Translations under genes and position numbers: made by a program | Notes under the pieces: generated by a model | The model's database searches: none | The model's input: the letters and a program-made list of their open reading frames with translations, nothing else | Told to the model about the DNA's origin: nothing | In this document: piece after piece, positions 48,646 to 58,110 of the stretch | How the letters are laid out: each line of letters starts with the position of its first letter | How positions within the stretch are numbered: position 1 is the first letter of the stretch | NCBI GenBank assembly: GCA_026708965.1 | Contig: JAPOTY010000016.1 | Coordinates: 1-64,000 of the forward strand | Reading direction: 5' to 3' | Length of the DNA: 64,000 nucleotides | Source of the DNA: Gammaproteobacteria bacterium | Lineage (GTDB): Bacteria > Pseudomonadota > Gammaproteobacteria > Steroidobacterales > Foliamicaceae

Positions 48646-49189
48646 AGCGAGGCTGGCGTTTCTGGGCCTGCTGCTGATTCCGCTGTTCGCGGCGGCATCG
48701 GAGGTTGATGTTCGCTTGGCCTATGCGCGGGCCGACGAGGGGCAATGGCTGGTGACCACCCGGGTGGATTTCGAGCTTGACGCCGAGGCCGAGCGGCTGG
48801 TGCGGCAGGGCTTGCGGCTGAAGGTGGAGGTGGAATTCAGCGTGGCGCAGCCGCGCCCGGTCATCCCGTCCAAACGGCTGGCCGGTTTTGTCCGCGCGCT
48901 TTATCTGGAGTACGACGCAGCATCCGGCCGGTTTGTGGTGAGCACGCCTTCCGCCGATGTCCGGGCGGAATTCGCCACCATGTTTTCGGCCTTGCGCAAG
49001 ATCGGCTACCTGACCGATCAGCCGGTCATCGCCCAGTCCGCGCTCGCGGCGGGGCAGCCCTATGCGTTTTCGGTGCAGGCGCGGCTCTTTCCTGAGAACG
49101 CCAACTGGTGGCGCCGCAATGTAGCCGGTCGCCTCGGTCTCGGCCTGTCGCTGAGCAGCGCCACCTATACTTGGTCGCTAACTCCTTAG
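48608..49189 (+). CDS. DUF4390 exported protein
   Basis: The 193-residue protein has an N-terminal hydrophobic signal or anchor (about 16-31) and a beta-rich body with YLEYDAASGRFVVS, matching DUF4390, a family usually encoded between rsmB and the ntrYX two-component genes in gamma- and betaproteobacteria. Here ntrYX are missing and a TSUP permease gene converges on it with a 12-base overlap. The function is unknown; it is probably periplasmic. Confidence 0.82.
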   Translation: MRYWRKLPKLKPEARLAFLGLLLIPLFAAASEVDVRLAYARADEGQWLVTTRVDFELDAEAERLVRQGLRLKVEVEFSVAQPRPVIPSKRLAGFVRALYLEYDAASGRFVVSTPSADVRAEFATMFSALRKIGYLTDQPVIAQSALAAGQPYAFSVQARLFPENANWWRRNVAGRLGLGLSLSSATYTWSLTP

Positions 49190-49939
49190 CAGCAGGCTAG
49201 CCGCCATCGCCGCAACGGCGGCCACGAACACCGCCCGGATCACGCCCTCGCCCCGCGACAAGGTCAGACGCGCCCCCAGCCATCCGCCGGCGCCGTTGCC
49301 GACGGCCAGCGCCAAGCCCGCCAGCCACAGGATTTCCGATTGCCAGGCGAAGATCGCCAGCGCCAGGATGGCGCAGGGCAGAACGATGACGACCTTGTAC
49401 ATATTGACCCGAACCAGATCCATGCCGAGGATGCGATGCAGCGTGGGCATGAACAGGAAACCCACCCCCACCTGAATGAACCCGGCCCAGGCGCCGGACA
49501 GCAGCAGCGCGGCGTAGCCCAGCCGCCGTCTGGCAGGCGTGATCTCCACTTCCTTTTGCGTCATGTCCGGCCTGCGCCGCAGCATCGCCAGCGTGACCGC
49601 GATCATGGTGATCACCACGATGCGATCAAACCAAGGCCCGGCAATGCGAACCCCGATCAGGGCGCCGCCGCCGGCGCCGATGCAAGCAAACAGCGACAGC
49701 CACAAGGCTTTCTTGAGGTCCGCGAAACCGTGCTTGCGGAACGTTCCGATGGCCACCAGGTTTTGGACGATGATTGCCACTCGCAGCGTCCCGTTGGCCA
49801 CGGGCGCTGGCAAGCCGGCCAGCAGCAGGATCGGCAGGCTCAGCATCGACCCGCCGCCGGCCATGACATTGAGGAATCCGGAGGCGCAGCCGGCCAGAAT
49901 CAGCAGAGGCAAAAACTCCGGCGGCAGGGATTCGGTCAC
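49178..49939 (-). CDS. TSUP family (TauE/SafE-type) membrane permease
   Basis: The 253-residue protein has seven or eight membrane helices and the internal repeat of the TSUP family (GFLNVMAGGGSMLSLPILLL at the start, a related GFIQVGVGFLFMPTL in the second half). Members export sulfite, sulfoacetate or other sulfur anions; the specificity here is unknown. It overlaps the PLP-enzyme gene by four bases, so the two are co-expressed. Confidence 0.88.
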   Translation of the reverse strand: MTESLPPEFLPLLILAGCASGFLNVMAGGGSMLSLPILLLAGLPAPVANGTLRVAIIVQNLVAIGTFRKHGFADLKKALWLSLFACIGAGGGALIGVRIAGPWFDRIVVITMIAVTLAMLRRRPDMTQKEVEITPARRRLGYAALLLSGAWAGFIQVGVGFLFMPTLHRILGMDLVRVNMYKVVIVLPCAILALAIFAWQSEILWLAGLALAVGNGAGGWLGARLTLSRGEGVIRAVFVAAVAAMAASLLLRS

Positions 49940-50997
49940 GGACCCGCCGGCAGGCTTTCTTGCAGGATCCCGGGAAGATCCTCGCGCCGCAAGGACGGCA
50001 GGCCGGAGAGCGGCGGTCGCGAGTTATAGGTGTTCCAGAACATCACATTGAGGCCCCTGAATCGGCCATTGCGCCCGTCATGCAGCAAGGCTGCGGCCGC
50101 TTTGCCCGAATAGGTGTATTCCAGCCTCGTGCCGGCCTTGCTCTTCATCCACTCGATGGCTTCCAGCGCAGCGCCGGAAGGAAGCGCATAGCCATCGCCC
50201 AGAAACTCCTCGCGCAATTCCACCCGTTCCAGCGCCCCGCCGCTAGGCGGAGGACAGATGCCGTCCAATAGCGAGCGCAGGTTGCCGGCCAGCGCAACGG
50301 CTTTCTTTTTTGAAGTCATTTGGCTGGTCACCACCCAGGCAGCCACGATGCGGCTGGGCAAGCCCGCAAGCGCGACGCCGAAGTCCAGCCCCACGGCGCT
50401 GCCCGACGAGCCGCAGGGCAGATAGATCAGGTCCGGCGCCGGACAAAGGCCGCGCGCCACCTGCTCGGCAAGTTCCAGCGCGGCGCATACGTAGCCGAGG
50501 CTGCCGAGGGGGGAGGAACCGCCCAGCGGAATTTCGTACCAGGCGCTGTTTCCGCCCGGCAATCGGGAGCGTATTGCTTTGGTTTCTTGCGGAGAGCCGG
50601 CAGACTCAAGGCGCGTTCCCAGCAGCAGATGATGGCGAAGCGTTTTCTCCACATAGGGCGTAGGCGGTTGAGGGCGAACAATGCCCACGCATTCGAGCCC
50701 GAGCTGGCGGGCGAACAGCGCAGTGGAAAGAATATGGTTGGAGCCTACCGCGCCGTAGGTCACAACGCCGCGGCAGCCGCGTTGAAGGGCATCGGCCAGC
50801 AGGAACTCCAGCTTGCGCACCTTGTTTCCGCCATGCTCAACGCCGCTGATATCGTCGCGCTTGATCCATACGGAGCGGGCGCCGAGGTCCTCGGCCAGCG
50901 CGGCGTGCCGGTCCACCGGGGTGGGCGTGTCAGCGAGCGCCTTCCAAGGGAAACGGCGCCGGATGGCTTCGCTGTACGCGCTTGTGCCGTCAGTCAT
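49936..50997 (-). CDS. PLP-dependent deaminase, D-cysteine desulfhydrase/ACC deaminase family
   Basis: This 353-residue fold-type II PLP enzyme has its cofactor lysine in HGGNKVRKLEF (K59) and the YGAVGSNHILSTALFARQLG serine-loop block. The family includes D-cysteine desulfhydrase (DcyD) and ACC deaminase, which sequence inspection cannot separate. Coupling to a TSUP permease, an exporter class for sulfur anions, slightly favours a sulfur substrate. The long divergent 180-230 region is unusual. Confidence 0.82.
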   Translation of the reverse strand: MTDGTSAYSEAIRRRFPWKALADTPTPVDRHAALAEDLGARSVWIKRDDISGVEHGGNKVRKLEFLLADALQRGCRGVVTYGAVGSNHILSTALFARQLGLECVGIVRPQPPTPYVEKTLRHHLLLGTRLESAGSPQETKAIRSRLPGGNSAWYEIPLGGSSPLGSLGYVCAALELAEQVARGLCPAPDLIYLPCGSSGSAVGLDFGVALAGLPSRIVAAWVVTSQMTSKKKAVALAGNLRSLLDGICPPPSGGALERVELREEFLGDGYALPSGAALEAIEWMKSKAGTRLEYTYSGKAAAALLHDGRNGRFRGLNVMFWNTYNSRPPLSGLPSLRREDLPGILQESLPAGP

Positions 50998-51069
50998 TAT
51001 TGCCTTGCTTTATGGAGCTTGCGCCGCCTGCCAACCAGTTTTCGGCTTGAGGTTATCGGGGCGGAGAGT

Positions 51070-51708
51070 TTATTGAACCAGTTTGAGCAGGATGGAATCG
51101 AAGCGATGTTCCTGCAGGCGGGCACGGTCCGCGTTGAGTTGATCCAGATCGCTGGTGGGGCCCACGCGCACGCGATAGTAGGTTTGCCGGTCCACCCGCA
51201 CCGGCTGGATCCGTGCGTTCATGCCAACCAGCGCCAGCCGCGCCTTGAGGGATTCCGCCTCCCGCTGGCGCGTGAATGCGCCCAGTTGCAGCACGTACAT
51301 GCCGGGTGCCGCCACCGCCCGGGGTTGCGGTTCGCGGACGCTTGAGGAGCCGCTGGAAGGCTGCGCCGCGCCATCGGAGGGCTGCGGCGTGGCCGTGGCC
51401 ATTCCCGCCAGCGGTTCCGCCGCGGCTTGTCCGGGCTGCTGCGCGGCGGCTTCGGCGACCGGCTGCGCCGCCTCCTGCGCCGGAGCGGCGCGGGTCTCTT
51501 CCACGACCTCCTCGCCGCGCTCCAGAATATCGTAAAAATCGAATCTCGGGCTGCTGGAAGGGTTGGTGGCCAGGATATCCGGCGGTTCGGTCCACCATCG
51601 CGCGAGCATGGGATACACCCAGAACGCCAAAACCATCCCCAGCACCAAGCCGACGATAAATTGAACGTACCCCCAGCCCCGCGAACCGCGCTTGCTTCGT
51701 TTCGCCAT
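51070..51708 (-). CDS. SPOR-domain membrane protein
   Basis: The 212-residue protein has a basic N-terminus, one membrane helix (about 15-36), a Pro/Ala/Gln/Glu-rich periplasmic linker (about 60-130) and a C-terminal SPOR domain (YVLQLGAFTRQREAESLKAR, then YYRVRVGP) that binds denuded glycan at the septum. It sits two bases from argS, the usual argS-SPOR pairing (FtsN-like). It is shorter than E. coli FtsN (319), so FtsN identity is not assumed. Confidence 0.88.
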   Translation of the reverse strand: MAKRSKRGSRGWGYVQFIVGLVLGMVLAFWVYPMLARWWTEPPDILATNPSSSPRFDFYDILERGEEVVEETRAAPAQEAAQPVAEAAAQQPGQAAAEPLAGMATATPQPSDGAAQPSSGSSSVREPQPRAVAAPGMYVLQLGAFTRQREAESLKARLALVGMNARIQPVRVDRQTYYRVRVGPTSDLDQLNADRARLQEHRFDSILLKLVQ

Positions 51709-51710
51709 GC

Positions 51711-53459
51711 TTACATGCTCCTCGGGGCGGAAACGCCCAGCAAACCCAGTCCGTTTCGCAGAACCTGCCCGCCGGCCTGCGCCAGCCCAAGCCGCGCGGA
51801 GCGCAGTTCCGGTTCCGCGTCCAGCACCTTGCAATGGTTGTACCAGCCGTGGAACGCCTGGGCCAGGCTAATCAGATAATGCGCCACGATCTGCGGCGCC
51901 CTCTGAACCGCCGCCTGCTCAACGGTTTCCGGCAGCCGGGCCAAAGCCAGCATCAGGTCGATTTCCCGGCGGTGGGTGAGCAGGCTGGCATGCGCGGCGG
52001 ATTCATCCATGGAGAACGAAAGGCCGCGGTCCGCCATTTTCCCCAACAGGCTTGCGATGCGGGCATGGGCATACTGCACGTAGTACACGGGGTTGTCGCT
52101 GGACCGGCGCTTGGCGAGATCGAGGTCGAAATCAAGATGCTGTTCTCCTGCCCGGGATACATAAAAGAAACGCGCCGCATCCACGCCCACTTCTTCGCGC
52201 AGACTCCGCAAGGTCTCGAATTCGCCCCCGCGCGTGGACATGGCCACACGCTGTCCCCCGCGGAGCAGCGCAACGAACTGCACCAGCCTCACCTCAAGGC
52301 AGGAGGGCGGTTCGCCCAGCGCTTCCAAGCCTGCGCGAACCCTGTTCACGTAGCCGTGGTGATCGGCGCCCAGCACGTCCAGCAACAGGTCCGCGCCGCG
52401 CTTGCGCTTGGCGTAATGATAGGCGATATCGGAGGCGAAATAGGTGCTGCGGCCATCCGCCCGCACCACTACGCGGTTCTTTTCGTCGCCATAGCGCTCG
52501 GCCGGAAACCATAATGCGCCTTCGTGCCGGTAGGTTATCCCTTCAAGCTCAAGGCGCTTGAGGCACTCATCGATTTTACCGGCGGCCACCAGCTCCCGTT
52601 CGGACTGCCAGTTATCGAAGCGCACCCCGAACTGTTCCAGGTCTTCGCGGATATCCTCAAGCACCCAGCCGCCTGCGGCGCGGGCGATTTCCGAAAACAG
52701 CGCGTCTCCCAGGCATTCGCGGGCGGCTTCAATCAGGGCATCAAGGTAGCGGTCCGCCTCGCCGTTGCCGCCCGCCTGCTTGTCAGGCCAAGCCATGCCC
52801 TTCCGCGCCGCTTCGGCGGACACGGGAAGCTCATCGGCCATCCGCCCCGCCAGATTGCCGATGTATTCGCCGCGGTAGGCGCCTTCAGGAAAGGCTTCCA
52901 CGCCCGTGGCTCGTTCCACCATGCGCAGCCAAACCGACAGGCCCAGCACGGACAGTTGCCGGCCCGCGTCGTTGACGTAGTACTCGCGCCATACCTCGTG
53001 CCCGGTGGCCTCGAGCAGCCGGGCTAGGCTATCCCCGATCGCCGCGTGGCGGCCGTGCCCCACATGCAGGGGGCCGGTGGGATTGGCCGACACGAATTCC
53101 ACCAGCACCCTGCGCTTGGCGCCGAAATCGCTGCATCCGTAGGCATCGCCTCGACGGGCGATCCACTGCAGTTCGGACTGCAATGCGCCGGGGGCCAGCC
53201 AGATATTGATAAAGCCGGGAGCGGCGATTTCAACCCGATCGATGAGCTGATTTGCGGGCAATGCGGCGACGATATCTGCTGCGATATCGACCGGCTTTCG
53301 CTTCAACTTGCCCGCCAGCTGCATCGCCGCGTTGGATGCGTAGTGGCCGTTGCGCGAATCCCGCGCCTGCTCCAGCCCGGCATGGCGGAGCGTGCGCGCA
53401 TGGTCTCCGGCCACCCGGCGCAGAGCTTGGTCAAGTAGGTTGCCGAGCGCTTGCTTCAT
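51711..53459 (-). CDS. argS: Arginyl-tRNA synthetase
   Basis: The 582-residue class I synthetase shows the N-terminal additional domain, HIGH-type ANPTGPLHVGHGRHAAIGD, and AMSTRGGEF in place of KMSKS. The C-terminal anticodon domain ends LGLLGVSAPRSM. Start and length match the family. Upstream lies 250 bases without a gene. Confidence 0.97.
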   Translation of the reverse strand: MKQALGNLLDQALRRVAGDHARTLRHAGLEQARDSRNGHYASNAAMQLAGKLKRKPVDIAADIVAALPANQLIDRVEIAAPGFINIWLAPGALQSELQWIARRGDAYGCSDFGAKRRVLVEFVSANPTGPLHVGHGRHAAIGDSLARLLEATGHEVWREYYVNDAGRQLSVLGLSVWLRMVERATGVEAFPEGAYRGEYIGNLAGRMADELPVSAEAARKGMAWPDKQAGGNGEADRYLDALIEAARECLGDALFSEIARAAGGWVLEDIREDLEQFGVRFDNWQSERELVAAGKIDECLKRLELEGITYRHEGALWFPAERYGDEKNRVVVRADGRSTYFASDIAYHYAKRKRGADLLLDVLGADHHGYVNRVRAGLEALGEPPSCLEVRLVQFVALLRGGQRVAMSTRGGEFETLRSLREEVGVDAARFFYVSRAGEQHLDFDLDLAKRRSSDNPVYYVQYAHARIASLLGKMADRGLSFSMDESAAHASLLTHRREIDLMLALARLPETVEQAAVQRAPQIVAHYLISLAQAFHGWYNHCKVLDAEPELRSARLGLAQAGGQVLRNGLGLLGVSAPRSM

Positions 53460-53620
53460 GGCGGGGCCGCAGTGAATTGATTCGGCTAGTGGGCCACCCT
53501 GCGGTCAAGGGTTTTCGGGTGCTATTGGACGGTCAAAAAGGAGCAGCGTTGCCCCTAGGCTGGTTGACGGCACCGGGATTGTCACCGTTGCATTATAACG
53601 CCACTTGCGGCGGCGTGTTT

Positions 53621-53661
53621 CGCCCGAACAGCGCAATCAAAAAACTGCGGCTGTTCGGGCG
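53621..53661. repeat. 12-bp inverted repeat upstream of argS
   Basis: CGCCCGAACAGC (53621-53632) pairs perfectly with GCTGTTCGGGCG (53650-53661) across a 17-base, A-rich loop. No T-run follows on either strand, so a terminator is unlikely. The rest of 53460-53710 shows no gene and no clear promoter. Confidence 0.5.
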
Positions 53662-53710
53662 ATTCGCATCGTCCGGCTTCCCGCAGGGGGAAGCGCGGAT
53701 GTTGCTTTAA

Positions 53711-53956
53711 CTACAGGCGGTAGCGGAAGGTCATTCCGGCGCGGCGCTTCTCGGGCAGGGTAAGGCCGATGGCCCGGTCGAACCCGAAGATGAACGGACC
53801 GCCGTAGGCGCTGTCCACGTAGCGGATCAGGGCCGGGCTGGTGTCATTGTCGAGCGCGTTGTCAATCCACATGTGCCTGAGCCCGCACACACTGCTGTCC
53901 CAACAATAGCCGACGGGTTGGGAGGGCGCATCACGCCACTTCGGGAACACCTGCAA
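53711..53956 (-). pseudogene. C-terminal remnant of a TonB-dependent receptor
   Basis: These 81 codons end in LTLPEKRRAGMTFRYRL, the last barrel strands of a TonB receptor with terminal aromatic-hydrophobic pattern, preceded by MWIDNALDNDTSPALIRYVD, a common inter-strand segment. There is no plug, no signal peptide and no plausible start; the first 15-20 residues look unrelated. It is a degraded leftover, not closely similar to the full receptor next door. Confidence 0.7.
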
Positions 53957-53980
53957 TGGGGGATTGCCTGCGCCGTACAG

Positions 53981-54012
53981 AAAACGGGCGGCTTGAAGCA
54001 GCCGCCCGTTTT
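53981..54012. terminator. Bidirectional intrinsic terminator
   Basis: AAAACGGGCGGCT (53981-53993) and AGCCGCCCGTTTT (54000-54012) form a 13-bp perfect stem with a six-base loop and A/T tails on both sides. It terminates the receptor gene that ends at 54036 on the minus strand. Confidence 0.88.
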
Positions 54013-54035
54013 AGGCTTTGTGGTTTTTCTGCGGA

Positions 54036-56330
54036 TTAGCTTTCGCCGAAGCGCGCCTGCAGGGTCACGCCCACTTGCCGCGGATCAGGCAGGGTGAGCG
54101 AGAAGCCATAGCCCCTGCCTCTGGCTGTGAAATCGCTGAACCGCGTCGCCGCGAGAACCGCGTCGCTGTCAGTCACGTTCTCCACCCACGCCATGATGGT
54201 GTAGCAATCGTTGCGCCATCCGCCGCGGAGATTGCCTATCACTTCGGATTGGGTCTTCGCCAAGTTATGCACCCAGGCGAAAGTGCTGTCCTGATAGGAG
54301 GAATCCATCCTGCCGAACCATTCGCCGCCATTGCCTGCGGGCATGGTGAAGGCTAGGGAAAGCGTTGCCGAGTTGCGCGGGCTCAAAGCCAGTTCGCCGC
54401 CCGCCGCGTCGCGAAAGCCGAAGGTGTTCGCGAAGTTTGATTCCTCGTATTTCCTGATCTTGGTGCGGTTGTAGTTGTAGGCGAATTGGACGCTCCACAT
54501 CTCAGTGAGGGCGTAGCCCAAGCTCAATTCGCTGCCGTAGATTTCGGTGTTGCCCGAACCGGAATAATCGATCTGCATTCCGTCTACTACCCCGTTGTTC
54601 ATATCGTCGTCGTCATACACGCCATCGCCGTTCACGTCCACATCGGGCAAGAAAGTTCTGAAGCGCTGGTTGGTCCAGTCCGAGGTGAAAAAGCCCGCGT
54701 TGACGAACCCCCGACCGTTGGCGAAAGTGTGCCTGATGCCCAGCTCCCAGTTTTCCAGCTTGCCTTCAGGAATTTGAATGCCCACCCCGTTCGCCTCCTG
54801 AAAAACCTGGGCTGCCGAAGGCGCCATCTGGGCGATTTCCGTATTGAATCCGCCGGCGGTATTGCCCTCGGAGTAGCTTGCGAAGACCATGGTGTTTTCA
54901 TAAAGCTGATAGTCCAGAGTCACCCGGGGCGTGGTGGAACTGAAGGTGTCGGCCAGCGCGATTTCGCCCCCGCCCACCTGCATGACTGACCGGCCGTTGT
55001 CTAAGTCCTCTTCGGCGCGGCGCACTTCGAGGCCAAGAGTTAACTGTTCGGTCACGTCATAGGAAACGCTTCCGAACAGGGCGGTGTTGGTGACCATCCG
55101 GTCCGGAGATGGGGTTACTCTGAAAATGCCTCTTCTGAAGACGGCGAAGCCTCCGCTTGCGTCGCCGTAAGTGAGATCAAGGTAATAGGCGCCGAGCATC
55201 CAGCGCAGCGCCTCGTCCTGCGCTGAGTTCAGCCGCAGCTCCTGAGAGAATGCGGTGTCCTTCCACGCGCCGTACTCCCAGAGTTGGCCGGGAATGAAAA
55301 CTCGCATTCTTTCCAGCTCTTCGCTGACATAGCCGGTTATCGAACTCAGGGTGTAGCCGCCCAGCTCGGCGGTCACCTCCAGACTGTTGAGATTGACTTC
55401 GCGCTCAAGCCCAAAGCTTTCCTTGGGCCAGGTCGCGCCTGCAATGTTTAAGTCAACGGTGGTGTTAATCGACTGGTTCGGCAAGCCGTCGCGACTGAGG
55501 GTGCCGCAGTAATACCTAGCTCTCCCTCCCCCCCACGGCCCGCAATTATTCTCGCCGTGCAACTGCATGTAGCGCACGCCCGGACCGTCGTCGTCGTTCG
55601 ACCAGAGTGAGCGGAATTTAACGGCAACCGTGTCCGAAGGCGTGGCGTAGAGCGTGAGGCTCAAGGCATTGGTTTCTTGGGCGCCCAAGGCATCGCTGTC
55701 CGGATGCTCGTTGTCCCAACCGCCATCGTAGCTGAAGATGCGCCCGGATAAACGGTAATAAAGCCTGTCGGCCACGATCGACCCTTCCACGCTGCCGCCC
55801 GCATCCATGCGCCCGTCTTGGCCTGCGGTGAGGCTGGCATCGGCGGCGAACTGGTCGCCGGGCGTTTTGGTGATGTAGTTCACCGCGCCGCCGAACGTGG
55901 CGCGACCGAAGAAGGCGCTTTGCGGGCCTTTAACCACTTCGACCCGCTCCACATCGTTCATGGATACCCACTGGCTGCTGCCGCTTAGGTAGATGCCGTC
56001 CACAAATGCCGATGCCAACTGCTGGGATCGGTCCGTGGTTGAATTATCCATTCCCCGGAATTTGAGCGCCGGGTCGGACCGGTCGCCGAAAGTGTTGGAC
56101 ATGTGCAGTCCCGGGGTGAAGGTCACGATGTCCTCAATGCCGATGATGCCCTGAGCTTCGATGTCCTCGCTGGTGAATGCCGAAATGCTCAGCGGAACCT
56201 CTTGGATGGACTCGCCGACTTTGCGGGCCGTGACAATGATTTCCTCCATGTCCTGGCCGAAGGCGGCGCCGGAGGCCGCTAATCCCAGCGGCACCAGCGA
56301 GAGCGTTGCAAGAATATGCTTGGATTGCAT
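54036..56330 (-). CDS. TonB-dependent outer-membrane receptor
   Basis: This 764-residue protein has a signal peptide (1-25, ending AAFGQ), TonB-box region EEIIVTARK, a plug (about 40-150, VERVEVVKGPQSAFFGRATF) and a barrel ending VGVTLQARFGES. An acidic loop DVDVNGDGVYDDDDMNNG near residue 590 looks like a calcium-binding repeat. The absence of siderophore features and the sulfatase gene immediately upstream suggest uptake of an organic, possibly sulfated, compound; this is inference. A strong terminator follows. Confidence 0.93.
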   Translation of the reverse strand: MQSKHILATLSLVPLGLAASGAAFGQDMEEIIVTARKVGESIQEVPLSISAFTSEDIEAQGIIGIEDIVTFTPGLHMSNTFGDRSDPALKFRGMDNSTTDRSQQLASAFVDGIYLSGSSQWVSMNDVERVEVVKGPQSAFFGRATFGGAVNYITKTPGDQFAADASLTAGQDGRMDAGGSVEGSIVADRLYYRLSGRIFSYDGGWDNEHPDSDALGAQETNALSLTLYATPSDTVAVKFRSLWSNDDDGPGVRYMQLHGENNCGPWGGGRARYYCGTLSRDGLPNQSINTTVDLNIAGATWPKESFGLEREVNLNSLEVTAELGGYTLSSITGYVSEELERMRVFIPGQLWEYGAWKDTAFSQELRLNSAQDEALRWMLGAYYLDLTYGDASGGFAVFRRGIFRVTPSPDRMVTNTALFGSVSYDVTEQLTLGLEVRRAEEDLDNGRSVMQVGGGEIALADTFSSTTPRVTLDYQLYENTMVFASYSEGNTAGGFNTEIAQMAPSAAQVFQEANGVGIQIPEGKLENWELGIRHTFANGRGFVNAGFFTSDWTNQRFRTFLPDVDVNGDGVYDDDDMNNGVVDGMQIDYSGSGNTEIYGSELSLGYALTEMWSVQFAYNYNRTKIRKYEESNFANTFGFRDAAGGELALSPRNSATLSLAFTMPAGNGGEWFGRMDSSYQDSTFAWVHNLAKTQSEVIGNLRGGWRNDCYTIMAWVENVTDSDAVLAATRFSDFTARGRGYGFSLTLPDPRQVGVTLQARFGES

Positions 56331-56430
56331 GGCGCTTCCCCCATAGAAAGCAAAATTTCCGCGCTGATTCTACCACGAGGCTGCCGGAATCCGGCTTTAA
56401 TTAATTTGGGGACGGTTCAGGCGGCCTGAG

Positions 56431-56484
56431 TACGCAATCTGGCGCTTCGCTGCCGACTCCACTTTTACGCAATCCCGCGCTTCG
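56431..56484. repeat. Two direct repeats of about 19 bp, 35 bp apart
   Basis: TACGCAATCTGGCGCTTCG (56431-56449) and TACGCAATCCCGCGCTTCG (56466-56484) differ at two positions. They lie in the 212-base gap between the sulfatase and receptor genes, 100-150 bases upstream of the receptor start, and could be regulator half-sites or debris of an IS-associated repeat. Confidence 0.5.
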
Positions 56485-56542
56485 GGCACAATCACGTTTC
56501 AACAAGCACAGGCGTTGCGGCGCAGCCGAGCCGGCAGGGCAG

Positions 56543-57895
56543 TCATCTTAATGAACAGGGCAATGGTTTTGGCGGCATGCGCCGTGCTGAATCCGGCGGC
56601 GGCTCTTGCGCTGCGGGCTCGAGTTCGCGTTGCGCCCGCTGGAGCAGGGCTTGCATTGCGTTCCATTGGTCCGGGCGGCGGGCCGCCACGCTGTAGCGTT
56701 CGGCCGGGTCTTTCCGCATGTCGAACAATAGCCGGATGCCGTGCTCCGGCAACAGGCGCTCGATATTCCGGTAGTTGGCGCGCGCCACGATTCTCCAGTC
56801 CTGCGTGCGCACTGCGGCGATGCGGTCGTGATTGAAGAAATACAGCGCCTCGTGAGGCGTTGCCGCGGTTTCGCCGATAAGAACCGGGAGGATATTGCGG
56901 CCGTCCAGCACCAGCCCCTCGGGCATCGATAGGCTCGCAATCGCAGCGATGGTGGGGAACAGGTCGATATTCATGGCCAAGGCGCCCGCCGCCTTTCCCG
57001 GCTCGATGCGACCGGGCCAGCGCGCGATAAACGGCACCCGGTAGCCGCCCTCCCAGGAGGTGCCCTTGCCGCCGCGCAACCCGCCTGGGCTGCCTTCCGG
57101 GAACGGCCCGTTATCGCTGGTGAACACGATGAAGGTGTTGTCCGCAAGGCCTTCCCGCTCAACGGCGCCGAGCACTTGCCCCACGCTCCAGTCCAGCTCC
57201 TCCACCACATCGCCATAGGTTCCCGCCCGGGAAGAACCGGCAAAGGCCGGAGATGCGGCCAGCGGGATATGCGGCGCCGTGTGCGACAGCCACAGGAAGA
57301 ACGATTGGCCGGCGCTCTGCCGGATAAAACGCACGGCTTCCTCCGTGAAGCGCCGGGTGAGGGCGGCTTGCAGCATGGGCTCGGCGGCGGCGCTGCCATT
57401 GCGATACAGCGGCTGCTCCACGTCATTGGGGTGGAGCAAGCCGAAGAATTCATCGAACCCTTGGGCGTTGGGCTGCTGGGCCTCGCTATGGTGGCCTAAG
57501 TGCCATTTCCCGATCAGCCCGGTGCGGTAGCCGTGCGCCCGGAGCAGCGCTGCGATCGTGACCGTGCCAGCCGGCAAGCCTCTTTCGTCGTTAACGGTGA
57601 TCGTGCCTTCCGCCAGGCCGGAGCGGACGGCGTAACGGCCTGTCAGCAGTCCCGCCCGCGATGGCGTGCAAACGTTGCCGCTGGCGTGGAAGTCGGTGAG
57701 CCGCATGCCCTCCGCCGCCATTCGGTCGATGCTCGGCGTTTGCACGAGGGCGGCGCCGTAAGCGCCCACATCCCCGTAGCCCAGGTCGTCCGCCAGGATC
57801 AGGATGATATTGGGAGAGGCTGCCTGCGCGCCGGGGGCAGGGCCGCCGAGCAACGCCGCGGTGGCGATGATGAATAGGTGAGCAAGGCGTTTCAT
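56543..57895 (-). CDS. Secreted sulfatase (arylsulfatase family)
   Basis: The 450-residue protein has a signal peptide (1-25). LILADDLGYGDVGAYG supplies two calcium-binding aspartates, and C76-TPSRAGLLTG is the signature whose cysteine is converted to formylglycine. GKWHLGHH, HTAPHIPL and FTSDNGPFPEGSPGGLRGGK complete the active site. It should remove sulfate esters from small molecules or glycans in the periplasm. No maturase gene is in the window. It shares orientation with the TonB receptor gene that lies upstream of it. Confidence 0.93.
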   Translation of the reverse strand: MKRLAHLFIIATAALLGGPAPGAQAASPNIILILADDLGYGDVGAYGAALVQTPSIDRMAAEGMRLTDFHASGNVCTPSRAGLLTGRYAVRSGLAEGTITVNDERGLPAGTVTIAALLRAHGYRTGLIGKWHLGHHSEAQQPNAQGFDEFFGLLHPNDVEQPLYRNGSAAAEPMLQAALTRRFTEEAVRFIRQSAGQSFFLWLSHTAPHIPLAASPAFAGSSRAGTYGDVVEELDWSVGQVLGAVEREGLADNTFIVFTSDNGPFPEGSPGGLRGGKGTSWEGGYRVPFIARWPGRIEPGKAAGALAMNIDLFPTIAAIASLSMPEGLVLDGRNILPVLIGETAATPHEALYFFNHDRIAAVRTQDWRIVARANYRNIERLLPEHGIRLLFDMRKDPAERYSVAARRPDQWNAMQALLQRAQRELEPAAQEPPPDSARRMPPKPLPCSLR

Positions 57896-58110
57896 CGCGC
57901 CGCAGGCCCTTGTAACGGTATGAATCGCTCCCGGCTCGCCGGGAGCGGATGGATACTAACAGCTTCATCAATCCGGGAAGCTCGGCGGCGCCTCGGGCCA
58001 TACGCCCGGCAGGGCGGATTCCATTTTTCGGCGCCTGCCTTGCGGCCCCCGGAGCGCTGCCGCAATGGGCTATTCTTGCGGCCTGCAAGCGTTATCGGGT
58101 AAAGAGCGCG

